Assembly: GCF_000374165.1 (NCBI RefSeq)
Contig: NZ_KB893739.1
Span: 62,001 to 126,000 of the forward strand
Direction: 5' to 3'
Source: Parafrankia elaeagni
Lineage (GTDB): Bacteria; Actinomycetota; Actinomycetes; Frankiales; Frankiaceae
DNA: 64,000 nt
The notes under the pieces are model-generated. The model was not told where the DNA came from. It made no database searches and was given only the letters and a program-made list of their open reading frames with translations. Positions 44,817 to 53,227 of the stretch are shown here, piece by piece. Position 1 is the first letter of the stretch. Each line of letters begins with the position of its first letter. Position numbers and translations under genes: made by a program.

Positions 44817-45506
44817 TCACGAGTAGCTCCGGCGCGTGTCGGGGGGCGGGATCTGCGCGCCCTTGTACTCGACGGCGATGCCGCCCAGCGGATAGTCCTT
44901 GCGCTGCGGATGCCCGACCCAGTCGTCCGGCATCATGATCCGCGCGAGGCCCGGGTGGCCGTCGTAGACGATGCCGAACAGGTCGTAGGTCTCCCGCTCG
45001 TGCCAGTCGGCGGTCGGCCAGACCGGCGTCAGGCTCGGCAGGTGCGGGTCGGCGTCCGGCACCGAGACCTCGACACGCAGGCGGCGGCGGTGGGTCATCG
45101 ACGTCAGGTGGATGACCGTGTGCAGGCGCCGGCCCGTCAGATCGTCGGGGTAGTCGACCCCGGACGAGGAGGACAGCAGCTCGAACCGCAGGCCCGGGTC
45201 GTCGCGCAGCTTCCAGGCGACCTCGAGCAGCCGCTCGCGGCGGACGTGGATCGTCAGCTCGCCGTAGGCGAACACGACCCGCTCGACGGCGTCACCCAGC
45301 TCCGGGAAGACCCGCTCCAGGGTGTCGTACACCGAGTCCGCCGCCTCGTCTCCGAACGGCCGGGAGCTCGACTCCAGTGTCGGGACCGGCGGCACCAGCC
45401 CGCCGAAGCCGGAGGTGTCGCCGCTGCCGCGGGCGCCGAACGCGTCGCGGCGGCGGCCACCCGGGCCGCCCGGGACCCCGGCGTTACCCGGTACCAGGTC
45501 AGTCAT
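44817..45506 (-). CDS. nuoC: NADH-quinone oxidoreductase subunit C
   Basis: A 229-residue 30-kDa-type subunit. The conserved block is [48 protein letters not shown]. An extra ~50 Gly/Pro-rich residues precede the core. The ATG lies inside the end of nuoB, overlapping by 8 nt. Confidence 0.95.
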   Translation of the reverse strand: MTDLVPGNAGVPGGPGGRRRDAFGARGSGDTSGFGGLVPPVPTLESSSRPFGDEAADSVYDTLERVFPELGDAVERVVFAYGELTIHVRRERLLEVAWKLRDDPGLRFELLSSSSGVDYPDDLTGRRLHTVIHLTSMTHRRRLRVEVSVPDADPHLPSLTPVWPTADWHERETYDLFGIVYDGHPGLARIMMPDDWVGHPQRKDYPLGGIAVEYKGAQIPPPDTRRSYS

Positions 45507-46293
45507 CGGTCAGCGTCTCCGTGCTCGGTCCGGGGCCGCCGGCCCGGGACTCGTCGGTCGGCTTGGCGTCGACCGGCACCCGCTTGCCGCGCCCGAACAC
45601 CGACGGCGGGGCGATCGCGGCCGGGCGGCGGGTGTCCAGCGACGGCTCGACGGCACCGCGACCAGCCGGAGCCGGCGCCCCCTCCGGGAGGCTGAAGCGC
45701 TTGCGGTCGTTGACCGACAGGGTGCGGGTGTCGACCGCCCCGGCCGGCAGGCCGGACCACGCCGTGGCCACCTCGATGGGCTTCGCGTACGGCGCGGCGC
45801 CGACCTCGGTGTGCTCGGTCTTGCCCGACACCGGACCGGCGAGGATCTTCTCGTGCAGCTTGATGATCGCGTCCATCAGCATCTCCGGACGCGGCGGACA
45901 GCCGGGCAGGTACATGTCGACCGGGACGATGTGGTCGACGCCCTGCACGATGGCGTAGTTGTTGAACATGCCGCCGCTGCTCGCGCAGACGCCCATCGAC
46001 AGCACCCACTTGGGCTCGGGCATCTGGTCGTAGATCTGGCGCAGCACCGGGGCCATCTTCTGGCTCACCCGGCCAGCGACGATCATGAGGTCGGCCTGGC
46101 GCGGGCTGGCGCGGAAGACCTCCATCCCGAAGCGGGAGAGGTCGTAGCGGCCGGCACCGGTGGACATCATCTCGATGGCGCAGCAGGCCAGGCCGAACGT
46201 GGCCGGCCACAGCGAGGAGCGCCGCGACCAGTTCGCCAGCTTCTCGACGGTGGTCAGCAGGACCCCGCCGGGCAGCTTTTCCTCTAGTCCCAT
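45499..46293 (-). CDS. nuoB: NADH-quinone oxidoreductase subunit B with extended C-terminus
   Basis: A 264-residue subunit with the N2 [4Fe-4S] cluster next to quinone. Ligands are in [24 protein letters not shown] and [10 protein letters not shown]. NuoB is usually about 160-190 residues. Here ~85 further residues, rich in Ala, Pro and Arg, follow [12 protein letters not shown]. The ATG at 46293 ([19 protein letters not shown]) overlaps the nuoA stop by 10 nt. Confidence 0.95.
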   Translation of the reverse strand: MGLEEKLPGGVLLTTVEKLANWSRRSSLWPATFGLACCAIEMMSTGAGRYDLSRFGMEVFRASPRQADLMIVAGRVSQKMAPVLRQIYDQMPEPKWVLSMGVCASSGGMFNNYAIVQGVDHIVPVDMYLPGCPPRPEMLMDAIIKLHEKILAGPVSGKTEHTEVGAAPYAKPIEVATAWSGLPAGAVDTRTLSVNDRKRFSLPEGAPAPAGRGAVEPSLDTRRPAAIAPPSVFGRGKRVPVDAKPTDESRAGGPGPSTETLTDD

Positions 46294-46646
46294 TCCAGAC
46301 CCCCCCGGCGCCACTCGTAGGCGTAGGCGACGAAGATCGTCGCCATGAACAACGCCATCGCGCCGAGACCGAAAACCGCGAGACTGTCGAACGCGACCGC
46401 CCACGGGAACAGGAAGATGATCTCGATGTCGAAGACGATGAAGAGCATCGCGGTGTTGTAGTACTTCACCGGGAAGCGATGCGGCCCGGCCGGCACCGGC
46501 TCGGGTTCGATACCGCACTCGTAGATGTCGACCTTGGCACGGTTGAACCGTTTCGGGCCGACCAGCGCGCTCACCGCCACGGAACCGACCGCGAACAGCA
46601 TCGCGATCGCGAGCAGAACGAGGATCGGCACATAACTGTCAAGCAT
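46284..46646 (-). CDS. nuoA: NADH-quinone oxidoreductase subunit A (first gene of nuoA-N)
   Basis: A 120-residue three-helix subunit. It begins [31 protein letters not shown] and carries the conserved YECGIEPEP and [25 protein letters not shown], both near the quinone channel. GGAGAGGAG lies 6 nt before the ATG. It opens the nuoABCDEFGHIJKLMN-prenyl synthase operon. Confidence 0.96.
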   Translation of the reverse strand: MLDSYVPILVLLAIAMLFAVGSVAVSALVGPKRFNRAKVDIYECGIEPEPVPAGPHRFPVKYYNTAMLFIVFDIEIIFLFPWAVAFDSLAVFGLGAMALFMATIFVAYAYEWRRGGLEWD

Positions 46647-47023
46647 GCCGAACTCCTCTCCTTCGAATGTTTGGTGCGGACGTCTTGGTGGCGGTTCGCC
46701 GGGGGCGACCGTTACCGCCCGCCCGGGCCAACCGGTGTACTTCCCGCCCCGGCCCCCGGACGGGGCGGAGCGCGCATGCAGCCTACGCGACCGCTGTTTT
46801 CCCGGTCGCACCGGGATTGTTCGCTCCGGCCCGTCACCAGGCGGCTGCCTGTTGGCCGGCCGAAGGACGCCGAAACGTTCTTTCGCTGCCGGTACGGGTG
46901 ACCGGACGAATATCCGCGCCGCACGGGCAGGTGCGCCGATGTCCCGATCGTTCGCCGCCGGACGGTGCGTCGTCCACCCCCGGAACCGGGTCTCGGCCAT
47001 GCCGGGCCCGCGGGGCCTGCCGG
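46647..47023. other. Intergenic region upstream of nuoA
   Basis: About 380 bp between the start of nuoA and the end of the MenJ-like gene, both on the minus strand. It should contain the nuo operon promoter. I see no gene, strong hairpin or clear promoter pair. Confidence 0.5.
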
Positions 47024-48322
47024 TCAGGTGGTGGGCGCCAGCCGGGTCAACGCGTTGATCAGCCGGTCCGAGGCATCACCTCCCCGCGGGTCGGTCAGGT
47101 TCGCCATGATCTTCAGGACGAAACGCATCAGCATGGGCCGGGGCAGCCCGTACCGCGTGCCCAGACCCATCACGGTCGGATTCCCGATCAGCTGTACGAA
47201 CAGGCGACCCAGGGTGTAATACCCGCCGTATGTCTCTCGGATGATCTCCGGATAACGCTCCAGCGCACGCTCCCGCGCCGGCCCGGAGCCGCGGGCGAGC
47301 GCGAGCACGATCGCCTCCGCGGCAATCCGGCCCGATTCCATCGCATACGCGATGCCCTCACCATTGAACGGGTTCACCATCCCGCCGGCATCGCCGACGA
47401 GGAGAACCCCGTCCTGGTAGTGCGGGGTGCGGTTGAACGCCATCGGCAGCGCGCTCCCCCGGACCGGGCCGAGCGCGTTCTCCTCGGCGTATCCCCACTC
47501 CGGCGGCAGCGCCGCCAGCCACCGGTGCAGAAGATCCCGGTAGTCGGTGTTCTGGAAGGCGCTGGTGGTGTTCAGCATCCCGAGGCCGACATTGCTCGTG
47601 CCGTCGCCCATACCGAAGATCCAGCCGTACCCGGGCAGCAGCCGGCTCTGCCGGGGCGGACCCTCCCACAGCTCCAGATGCGACTCCAGGAAGTCGTCGC
47701 CCGAGCGGGGGCTGCGGTAGTAGCGCCGCACCGCGACGCCGAGCGGGCGGTCCTCCCGCCGGCGGATCCCCAGCGCCAGCGCGATCCGCGCGCTGTTCCC
47801 GTCTGCCGCGACGACCACCGGGGCGCGGAAGTCGACCGGCGCCCGGTCGACCCCGGCCCGCGCGGTCACGCCCACGACCCGCCCGGTGCGGTCGTCACGC
47901 AGCGGCCCGGTAACCGTGGTGCCCTCGCGCAGCCGTGCTCCGGCCTTGACCGCGTGCCGGGCGAGCATCTCGTCGAAGTCGGCGCGCGGGCGGACCAGCC
48001 CGTAGTCCGGCCAGCTCGCCAGCTCCGGCCAGGGCAGCTCGAGCCGCAGGCCGCCGCCGATGATGCGCAGCCCCCTGTTGCGCAGCCAGCCGGCCTCCGC
48101 CGAGGTGTCGATACCCATCTCGACCAGGCTTCGCACCGCCCGGGGGGTCAGCCCGTCGCCGCAGACCTTCTCGCGCGGGAAGGTGCTCTTCTCCAGCAGC
48201 AGGACGTCCAGGCCCGTTCGCGCCAGGTGGTAGGCGGTCGCCGAGCCGCCGGGCCCGGCGCCCACCACGATGACGTCGGCATCGGGACGGTCGTCCGTGC
48301 GGGCGCCGTCTCGTTCCGTCAT
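47024..48322 (-). CDS. menJ: Geranylgeranyl reductase-family flavoprotein, probable menaquinone reductase (MenJ type)
   Basis: A 432-residue FAD-dependent oxidoreductase. The dinucleotide-binding motif is VIVVGAGPGGSATAYHLARTGLDVLLLEK, followed by REKVCGDGLTPRAV (typical GGR/MenJ). VLLVGDAGGMVNPFNGEGIAYAMESGRIAAEA is the FAD ribityl motif. The mycobacterial MenJ saturates one isoprene unit of menaquinone. Placement directly upstream of nuo and near mqnC/menG supports this role over archaeal-lipid or chlorophyll reductases of the same family. ATG 48322 is preferred; a GTG at 48334 with GGAG nearby is an alternative. Confidence 0.82.
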   Translation of the reverse strand: MTERDGARTDDRPDADVIVVGAGPGGSATAYHLARTGLDVLLLEKSTFPREKVCGDGLTPRAVRSLVEMGIDTSAEAGWLRNRGLRIIGGGLRLELPWPELASWPDYGLVRPRADFDEMLARHAVKAGARLREGTTVTGPLRDDRTGRVVGVTARAGVDRAPVDFRAPVVVAADGNSARIALALGIRRREDRPLGVAVRRYYRSPRSGDDFLESHLELWEGPPRQSRLLPGYGWIFGMGDGTSNVGLGMLNTTSAFQNTDYRDLLHRWLAALPPEWGYAEENALGPVRGSALPMAFNRTPHYQDGVLLVGDAGGMVNPFNGEGIAYAMESGRIAAEAIVLALARGSGPARERALERYPEIIRETYGGYYTLGRLFVQLIGNPTVMGLGTRYGLPRPMLMRFVLKIMANLTDPRGGDASDRLINALTRLAPTT

Positions 48323-48760
48323 CCCTGTGGTCACGCGCTGCTCCGGATTCCCCACGCTGTCGGCCGATCGCCGGCCCCATTCCAGACCCCTGCTTGCGCG
48401 CTCGTGAAATTCTTCACGAGCGCCACGCCGAAGTGTAGGCCTTGGCCGCGCCGGAGGCACCAACCAGGACCTCCAGAACCGAAGACGAGTCAACCCAGCC
48501 CCTGGAGGAGCAACTCAGCGCTATCCCTCGGCAACCCATGGCACCACCGTGGTGGCCCGTCCGGGCGGCCGGTGCCGGTCCGGGTGCCCGATGAGGTGAC
48601 ATGGCCGCCCGAGCCGGGTACATCCCGACCGGGTACGAGGCGGGCCGACCGGTAGGTGGCGGGCGCGCCGCAGCTGACGCCCCCCAGCTGACCTGGAGCC
48701 GGCCGATCGTCTCCGACCCGGATCGACCTCCGGCCCCCCCGACCTCGGAGATCGACGGCC
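48323..48760. other. Divergent intergenic region
   Basis: 438 bp between the MenJ-like gene (minus) and the dienelactone hydrolase gene (plus). No coding or structured RNA feature is recognised. It presumably holds divergent promoters. Confidence 0.5.
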
Positions 48761-49498
48761 ATGAGCTCAGACACTGTCACGACATCAGAGACCGTGGTCC
48801 TCACCACGGCGGACGGCCCGACACCCGCCGTCATCGCCGAACCGCGCCGGACCGCCCGCGGCGGTGTGCTGGTGGTCCACGAGGCGTTCGGCCTCACCGA
48901 CCACATCACCGACGTCTGCCGCCGCTTCGCGGATCTCGGCTGGCGGGCCGTCGCGCCCGACCTCTACCACCGGGTCGGCTCGCCCGTCTTCGACTACGGG
49001 GACGCCCCGGCCGCCCTCGCCGTACACGGCTGGCTCGCCGGCGACGACCTCCTCGATGACCTGGACTCCGGGCTGATGGTGCTGGCCGAGTCGGGAACGG
49101 CGGTCGACCGCTGCGCGGTCGTCGGTTTCTGCATGGGCGGCAGCATCGCCTTCCACGCCGCCGTCCGGCGGCCGCTGGGTGCCGCGGTCACGTTCTACGG
49201 CGGCGGCATCGAGGACGGCCGGTTCGGTGAGCCCTCCCAGCTGGAGGTCGCCGCCCGCCTGCAGAGTCCGTGGCTCGGCCTGTACGGCGACCTCGACCCG
49301 GCGGCGCCGGTCGAGCAGGTGGAGCACCTGCGGGCCGCCGCCGCCCGCGCCGACGTCGACACCGAGATCGTGCGCTACCCCGGGGCCGGCCATGCGTTCC
49401 ACAACGACGCGCGCCCCGACTCGTACGACCCGCAGGCGGCCCGCGACGCATGGGCCCGCACCGTCGCCTGGCTCGAGTCGCACGTCCCCGCCACGTAG
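48761..49498 (+). CDS. Dienelactone hydrolase family protein
   Basis: A 245-residue alpha/beta hydrolase. The nucleophile elbow is VVGFCMGGSIAF, with Cys as nucleophile as in carboxymethylenebutenolidase. The Asp is in LYGDLDPAAPVEQ and the His in YPGAGHAFHNDARPDSYDPQAA. These motifs define the DLH family. No aromatic-degradation genes lie nearby, so the native substrate is unclear. It is convergent with menG. Confidence 0.88.
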   Translation: MSSDTVTTSETVVLTTADGPTPAVIAEPRRTARGGVLVVHEAFGLTDHITDVCRRFADLGWRAVAPDLYHRVGSPVFDYGDAPAALAVHGWLAGDDLLDDLDSGLMVLAESGTAVDRCAVVGFCMGGSIAFHAAVRRPLGAAVTFYGGGIEDGRFGEPSQLEVAARLQSPWLGLYGDLDPAAPVEQVEHLRAAAARADVDTEIVRYPGAGHAFHNDARPDSYDPQAARDAWARTVAWLESHVPAT

Positions 49499-49544
49499 GA
49501 ACGCGCCTGTCCCCCCACGCGGCGTTCCTGCCGCGAGGCCGCCC

Positions 49545-50324
49545 CTACCGCGCGGTTCCCACCGCACCGGGTTCCTGCTCCAAGGGGCGCACAGCCCGGT
49601 GCACCGCCACGATGCCGCCGCTGAGGTTGCGCCAGTTCACCCGCGTCCAGCCGGCCCCGCGGACGAGATCGGCCAGCTCCGCCTGCCCCGGCCAGGCGCG
49701 GATGGATTCCGCCAGGTACACGTACGAGTCGGGGCTGCTGCTGACCCCGCGGGCCACGGCCGGCAGCGCACGCATCAGGTACTCCAGGTAGACCGTGCGG
49801 ACCGGCCCCCACACCGGCCGGCTGAACTCACAGATCGCGAGTACGCCGCCCGGCCGGGTCACCCGCAGCAGCTCGCCGAGGCAGACATCCACGGCGGCGA
49901 CGTTGCGGAGCCCGAACGAGATCGTCACCCGGTCGAAGGAGGCGTCGACGAAGGGCAGCCGCAGGGCGTCCCCGGCGGTGAGCAGCACCCGTCCCGGCAC
50001 GCCCCCGGTACCGCCGCGGGGCGCGCCGACGCCGGTGGTGCCGGCGAGCCGGTGGCGGCCGACCTCCAGCATGCCGAGCGAGAAGTCGCAGGCCACGACG
50101 TCAGCGCCACTGGCGGCGAACGCGCGCGAGGACGTCGCCGTGCCGGCGGCGACGTCGAGGACACGCAGGCCCGGCGCCAGGTCGAGCGCCCGCGCGGTGG
50201 CGGTCCGCCAGGTGCGGTCCAGGCCGGCGGACAGGATCGCGTTCGTCACGTCGTAGCGGCGCGCGACCTGATCGAACATCGCTGCGACCTGCTCGGGCTT
50301 CTTGTCGAGACCCGCTCGGCTCAC
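49545..50324 (-). CDS. menG: Demethylmenaquinone methyltransferase (UbiE/MenG family)
   Basis: A 259-residue SAM-dependent methyltransferase that adds the ring methyl in the last step of menaquinone synthesis. It starts [27 protein letters not shown], and the [10 protein letters not shown] block is diagnostic. The SAM motif is [30 protein letters not shown], and the post-motif [16 protein letters not shown] is also typical. A ~20-residue Gly/Thr insertion lies in the middle. The GTG at 50324 has AGAAGG upstream and is 4 nt from the deaminase gene stop, so the genes are coupled. Confidence 0.93.
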   Translation of the reverse strand: MSRAGLDKKPEQVAAMFDQVARRYDVTNAILSAGLDRTWRTATARALDLAPGLRVLDVAAGTATSSRAFAASGADVVACDFSLGMLEVGRHRLAGTTGVGAPRGGTGGVPGRVLLTAGDALRLPFVDASFDRVTISFGLRNVAAVDVCLGELLRVTRPGGVLAICEFSRPVWGPVRTVYLEYLMRALPAVARGVSSSPDSYVYLAESIRAWPGQAELADLVRGAGWTRVNWRNLSGGIVAVHRAVRPLEQEPGAVGTAR

Positions 50325-50328
50325 CAGA

Positions 50329-51459
50329 TCATCCTTCTGCGTTCGTGCCGGCGGCGGTCGCGGTGGCAGTTGCGGTCGCGGTTGCCGTTGCGGTTGCGGT
50401 TGCGGTTGCCGTTGCGGTCGCGGCCTCGGCGAAGGCGTTGGCCTGGGCGGCGTCCCAGTCGGCGCCGGCGCCGATCGCCGCCAGCCGGGCCCTCGTGCCG
50501 TCGTCGCACAACGCGCCGTCGACACCGGCGGCGAACAGGTCCCGCAGCGGTGCGCCCAGGCCTGCCGCGATCGCGTACTCCCGCGCCAGGTCGGTGCCGA
50601 ACATCGCCGGGTCGTCCGTCCCGAGTGAGCAGCGCAGGCCGGCCGCGAGCATTGCCGCCAACGGGTGCGCGGCCAGCTCCCGGATCACTCCGGTCCGCAG
50701 GTTGGACACCGGGCAAACGTCCAGCACGATGTTCCGCTCGACCAGCTCGGCGACCAGTTCAGGGTCCTCCAGCGCGCGGATGCCGTGCCGGATCCGCCGG
50801 GCGCCGAGCGCGTCCAGCGCTCCACGCACCGACGCCGGCCCGGATGTCTCCCCCGCATGCGGCACAGCGGCCAGGCCGGCGTCCGCCGCGGCCGCGAAGA
50901 CCTGCGCGTACGGCTCCGGCGGGTGACCCACCTCGGGGCCGCCCAGCCCGATCCCGACGACCCCACGGTCGGCGAAGTGCGACGACCAGCCCACGACGTC
51001 CATCGCGACCTCCGGGGGGAGCACCCGGTCGATGTCCGGGGTGAGCCGGATCTCGACACCGAAACGCTCCCGGGCCTCCACGGCGCCCTCGGTGTAACCG
51101 GTGAAGATCTCCTGCCACGGGACGCCGCGGTGCACGCGGTACCAGGGCGAGAAGATCCCCTCCAGGTAGACGGCTCCGTCCGCGGCGGCGCGGCTCGCGT
51201 AGTCGACGACAACCTCGCGGAAGTCCTCCGCGGTGCGCATCACGTGGGTGGTGAGCACCCAGACCTTGATGAAGTGGTCGAAGTCCCGGAACCGGTACAG
51301 GTCGCGGAGGCCCTCCACGGTGCGGGCAGGCAGCGCCTCGTCGTTGCGGCGGGCCATGTCGAGCAGGATCTCGGGCCGTACCGTCCCTTCGAGGTGCACA
51401 TGCAGCTCGATCTTCGGACCGGTCGGCGAAGCGGGTACCGGCGTGGGCTCGCGGCTCAG
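50329..51459 (-). CDS. Adenosine deaminase-family protein, probable aminodeoxyfutalosine deaminase; Ala-Thr repeat tail; start codon uncertain (CTG?)
   Basis: A zinc hydrolase of the adenosine deaminase family. The HxH metal motif is [10 protein letters not shown]. The metal His is in [13 protein letters not shown], followed by [12 protein letters not shown], and the Asp pair is in [14 protein letters not shown]. It sits between mqnC (gap about 11 nt) and menG (4 nt), so it most likely deaminates aminodeoxyfutalosine for the MqnC pathway rather than adenosine. No in-frame ATG or GTG precedes the HxH motif after the mqnC stop. The GTG at 51399 would remove the first His. A CTG at 51459 (LSREPTPVP) is my best guess. 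The C-terminus ends in about 11 Ala-Thr dipeptides. Exact start confidence is low. Confidence 0.8.
   Translation of the reverse strand: MSREPTPVPASPTGPKIELHVHLEGTVRPEILLDMARRNDEALPARTVEGLRDLYRFRDFDHFIKVWVLTTHVMRTAEDFREVVVDYASRAAADGAVYLEGIFSPWYRVHRGVPWQEIFTGYTEGAVEARERFGVEIRLTPDIDRVLPPEVAMDVVGWSSHFADRGVVGIGLGGPEVGHPPEPYAQVFAAAADAGLAAVPHAGETSGPASVRGALDALGARRIRHGIRALEDPELVAELVERNIVLDVCPVSNLRTGVIRELAAHPLAAMLAAGLRCSLGTDDPAMFGTDLAREYAIAAGLGAPLRDLFAAGVDGALCDDGTRARLAAIGAGADWDAAQANAFAEAATATATATATATATATATATATAAGTNAEG
50354..50425. repeat. In-frame hexanucleotide repeat encoding Ala-Thr dipeptides
   Basis: About 11-12 imperfect copies of GCGGTT/GCGGTC on the plus strand, coding (Ala-Thr)n at the end of the deaminase. 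Third-codon positions vary between copies (ACC, ACG, ACT; GCA, GCG, GCC), so the peptide is more regular than the DNA. Confidence 0.9.
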
Positions 51460-51470
51460 ATCGTCACCGC

Positions 51471-52676
51471 TCAGGTCGTCACCAGCGGCAGCGCTGTCGA
51501 GGAGAAGTGGGAGGCCACCCGCTCGTCGACCGGGTCCTGCGCCGGATCACGGTGCACCACCAGGTGCCGGTACAGGGTGTCGCGCTGGGCGGGGATCCGG
51601 CCGGCCGCGCGGATCAGGTGGATCAGCTCGGTGCGGTTCGTTCGGTGCCGGGCCCCGGCGGAGGAGACGACGTTCTCCTCGAGCATGACCGAGCCGAGGT
51701 CGTCGGCGCCCATGTGCAGGGTGAGCTGGCCGACCTCCTTGCCGGTCGTCAGCCACGAGCCCTGCAGGTGCGCGACGTTGTCGAAGAACAGCCGCGCGAC
51801 GGCGACCAGCCGCAGGTACTCCAGGGTGGTCGCCTGCGTCCGGCCGCCGAGGTGGTTGTTCTCCGGCTGGTACGTCCACGGGATGAACGACCGGAAGCCC
51901 CCGGTGCGGTCCTGGACGTCGCGGATCATGCGCATGTGCTCGATGCGCTCGGCGTTCGTCTCCCCGGTGCCCATCATGAACGTCGCCGTCGACTCCAGGC
52001 CGAGGCCGTGGGCGGTCTCCATCACCGACAGCCAGACGTGGCCGGGCTCCTTGAGCGGGGCGATGGCGTGGCGCGGCCGCTCGGTGAGGATCTCGGCGCC
52101 GGCGCCGGCGAAGCTGTCCAGCCCGGCGTCGCGCAGGCGGGTGATGACCTCGGCATGGCCCAGGCCCGACGTCCGCCCGATGTGCACGACCTCACTGGCA
52201 CCGAGCGAGTGCAGCGCGAGCTGGGGGTACGCCGCCTTGATGGCCGCGAAGGTGCCCTCGTACCACTCGATCCCGAACTCGGGATGGTGGCCGCCCTGGA
52301 GCATGATCTGCGTCGCGCCCAGTTCCACGGCCTCGCCGCACCTGGCCACGATGTCGTCGACGTCACGCACCCAGCCCTCGGGGTGCTTGGGCGACCGGTA
52401 GAAGGCACAGAAACGGCACGCCGTCACGCAGACGTTCGTGTAGTTGATGTTCCGATCGATGATGTAGGTGGCGATGCCGTCCGGGTATCTGCGGCGGCGC
52501 ACCAGGTCCGCCGCCCGGCCGAGGGCGTGCAGGGGCGCGGAGGTGTAGAGCAGGAGGGCCTCTTCCGGCGAGATCCGCCCGCCCTCGGCCGCACGGTCCA
52601 GCAGCGTGCGCATCTCGGCATCGGCCACCCGGGCCGAACCGGCCGGGGGCTCGCCGTCCGCATCAAGAAGGCTCAC
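51471..52676 (-). CDS. mqnC: Cyclic dehypoxanthinyl futalosine synthase (radical SAM)
   Basis: A 401-residue radical-SAM enzyme that cyclises dehypoxanthinyl futalosine in the futalosine menaquinone pathway. The cluster motif is CVTACRFCAF in NINYTNVCVTACRFCAFYRSP. Other diagnostic pieces are QIMLQGGHHPEFGIEWYE, LDSFAGAGAEILTERPR, MMGTGETNAERIEHM, FIPWTYQPENNHLGG and GSWLTTGKEVGQLTLHMGADDLGSVMLEENVVSSAG. These separate it from MqnE and CofH. The GTG at 52676 lacks a strong ribosome-binding site. It heads a tight mqnC-deaminase-menG operon. Confidence 0.95.
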   Translation of the reverse strand: MSLLDADGEPPAGSARVADAEMRTLLDRAAEGGRISPEEALLLYTSAPLHALGRAADLVRRRRYPDGIATYIIDRNINYTNVCVTACRFCAFYRSPKHPEGWVRDVDDIVARCGEAVELGATQIMLQGGHHPEFGIEWYEGTFAAIKAAYPQLALHSLGASEVVHIGRTSGLGHAEVITRLRDAGLDSFAGAGAEILTERPRHAIAPLKEPGHVWLSVMETAHGLGLESTATFMMGTGETNAERIEHMRMIRDVQDRTGGFRSFIPWTYQPENNHLGGRTQATTLEYLRLVAVARLFFDNVAHLQGSWLTTGKEVGQLTLHMGADDLGSVMLEENVVSSAGARHRTNRTELIHLIRAAGRIPAQRDTLYRHLVVHRDPAQDPVDERVASHFSSTALPLVTT

Positions 52677-52749
52677 CCGTCAGATCGTACGACCTGCGCC
52701 CCCGACCCCCGGCCCGTACGCGTCACGGCGACCGGGACGAGGGCACCGC

Positions 52750-52813
52750 GGGACCGCGGGACCGCGGGACAGCGGGACAGCGGGACAGCGGGACAGCGGG
52801 ACAGCGGGACAGC
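52750..52813. repeat. Octanucleotide tandem repeat upstream of mqnC
   Basis: Eight copies of an 8-bp unit: two of GGGACCGC followed by six perfect GGGACAGC. It lies 74-137 bp upstream of the mqnC start, in its probable promoter or 5' UTR, and just past the stop of the small hypothetical gene. Confidence 0.95.
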
Positions 52814-52826
52814 GGCGAGGGGAGCC

Positions 52827-53132
52827 TCAGAAGGGGCCGTAGTCCGACCGCTCGCGCTCGGCATCACTGCGGCTGTCCCCGCCGAAGGAGCCGGATGTCG
52901 GGGAGCCGGGTGCTCCGCCGACCCCGGACGTGCTCGAGGTGCTGGACGTCGTGGAGGCGTGCGGGGTGTGGCCACCGCCGGGCCCACGGCCGCGGCTGGT
53001 GAACTTGCTGGACAGATGCCGGAACTTCTCCCGGTTCTCCGGCTTGTTCGCGGCCATTTTCGCCTTGTCGACCATCTCGCGGGCCTTGGGGCTGTGCAGC
53101 AGCTCCTGAACCTTGCTGGTGAAGTTCGCCAT
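52827..53132 (-). CDS. Small hypothetical protein (101 aa)
   Basis: Begins MANFTSKVQELLHSPKAREMVDKAKMAANKPENREKF, a charged, probably helical segment of ~50 residues. A Gly/Ser/Thr-rich tail ends in an acidic ERERSDYGPF. The first half resembles short actinobacterial proteins of the antitoxin-like Rv0909 type in charge pattern, but I cannot assign it. An upstream in-frame ATG at 53165 is an alternative start. It lies 95 bp after the kinase gene on the same strand. Confidence 0.6.
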   Translation of the reverse strand: MANFTSKVQELLHSPKAREMVDKAKMAANKPENREKFRHLSSKFTSRGRGPGGGHTPHASTTSSTSSTSGVGGAPGSPTSGSFGGDSRSDAERERSDYGPF

Positions 53133-53227
53133 AACCCTGGTGTACCTGGGTCGGGGCTCGTTCATGCCGACGATCATGGCCCGGTCCGCGGGGGCGCGCG
53201 GCGGGCAGGCGGGCGCGGCCCCTCCGG

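Noticed and set aside
48761..49498. Role of the dienelactone hydrolase in an aromatic degradation cluster
   Set aside because: No ring-cleavage or muconate genes are nearby; only the family can be assigned.
49497..49529. Hairpin AGGAACGC/GCGTTCCT between the hydrolase gene and menG
   Set aside because: Stem is only 8 bp with a 17-nt loop; too weak to call a terminator.
52750..52813. Possible iteron-type origin or plasmid element
   Set aside because: Only 64 bp of an 8-bp unit, with no replication gene nearby.
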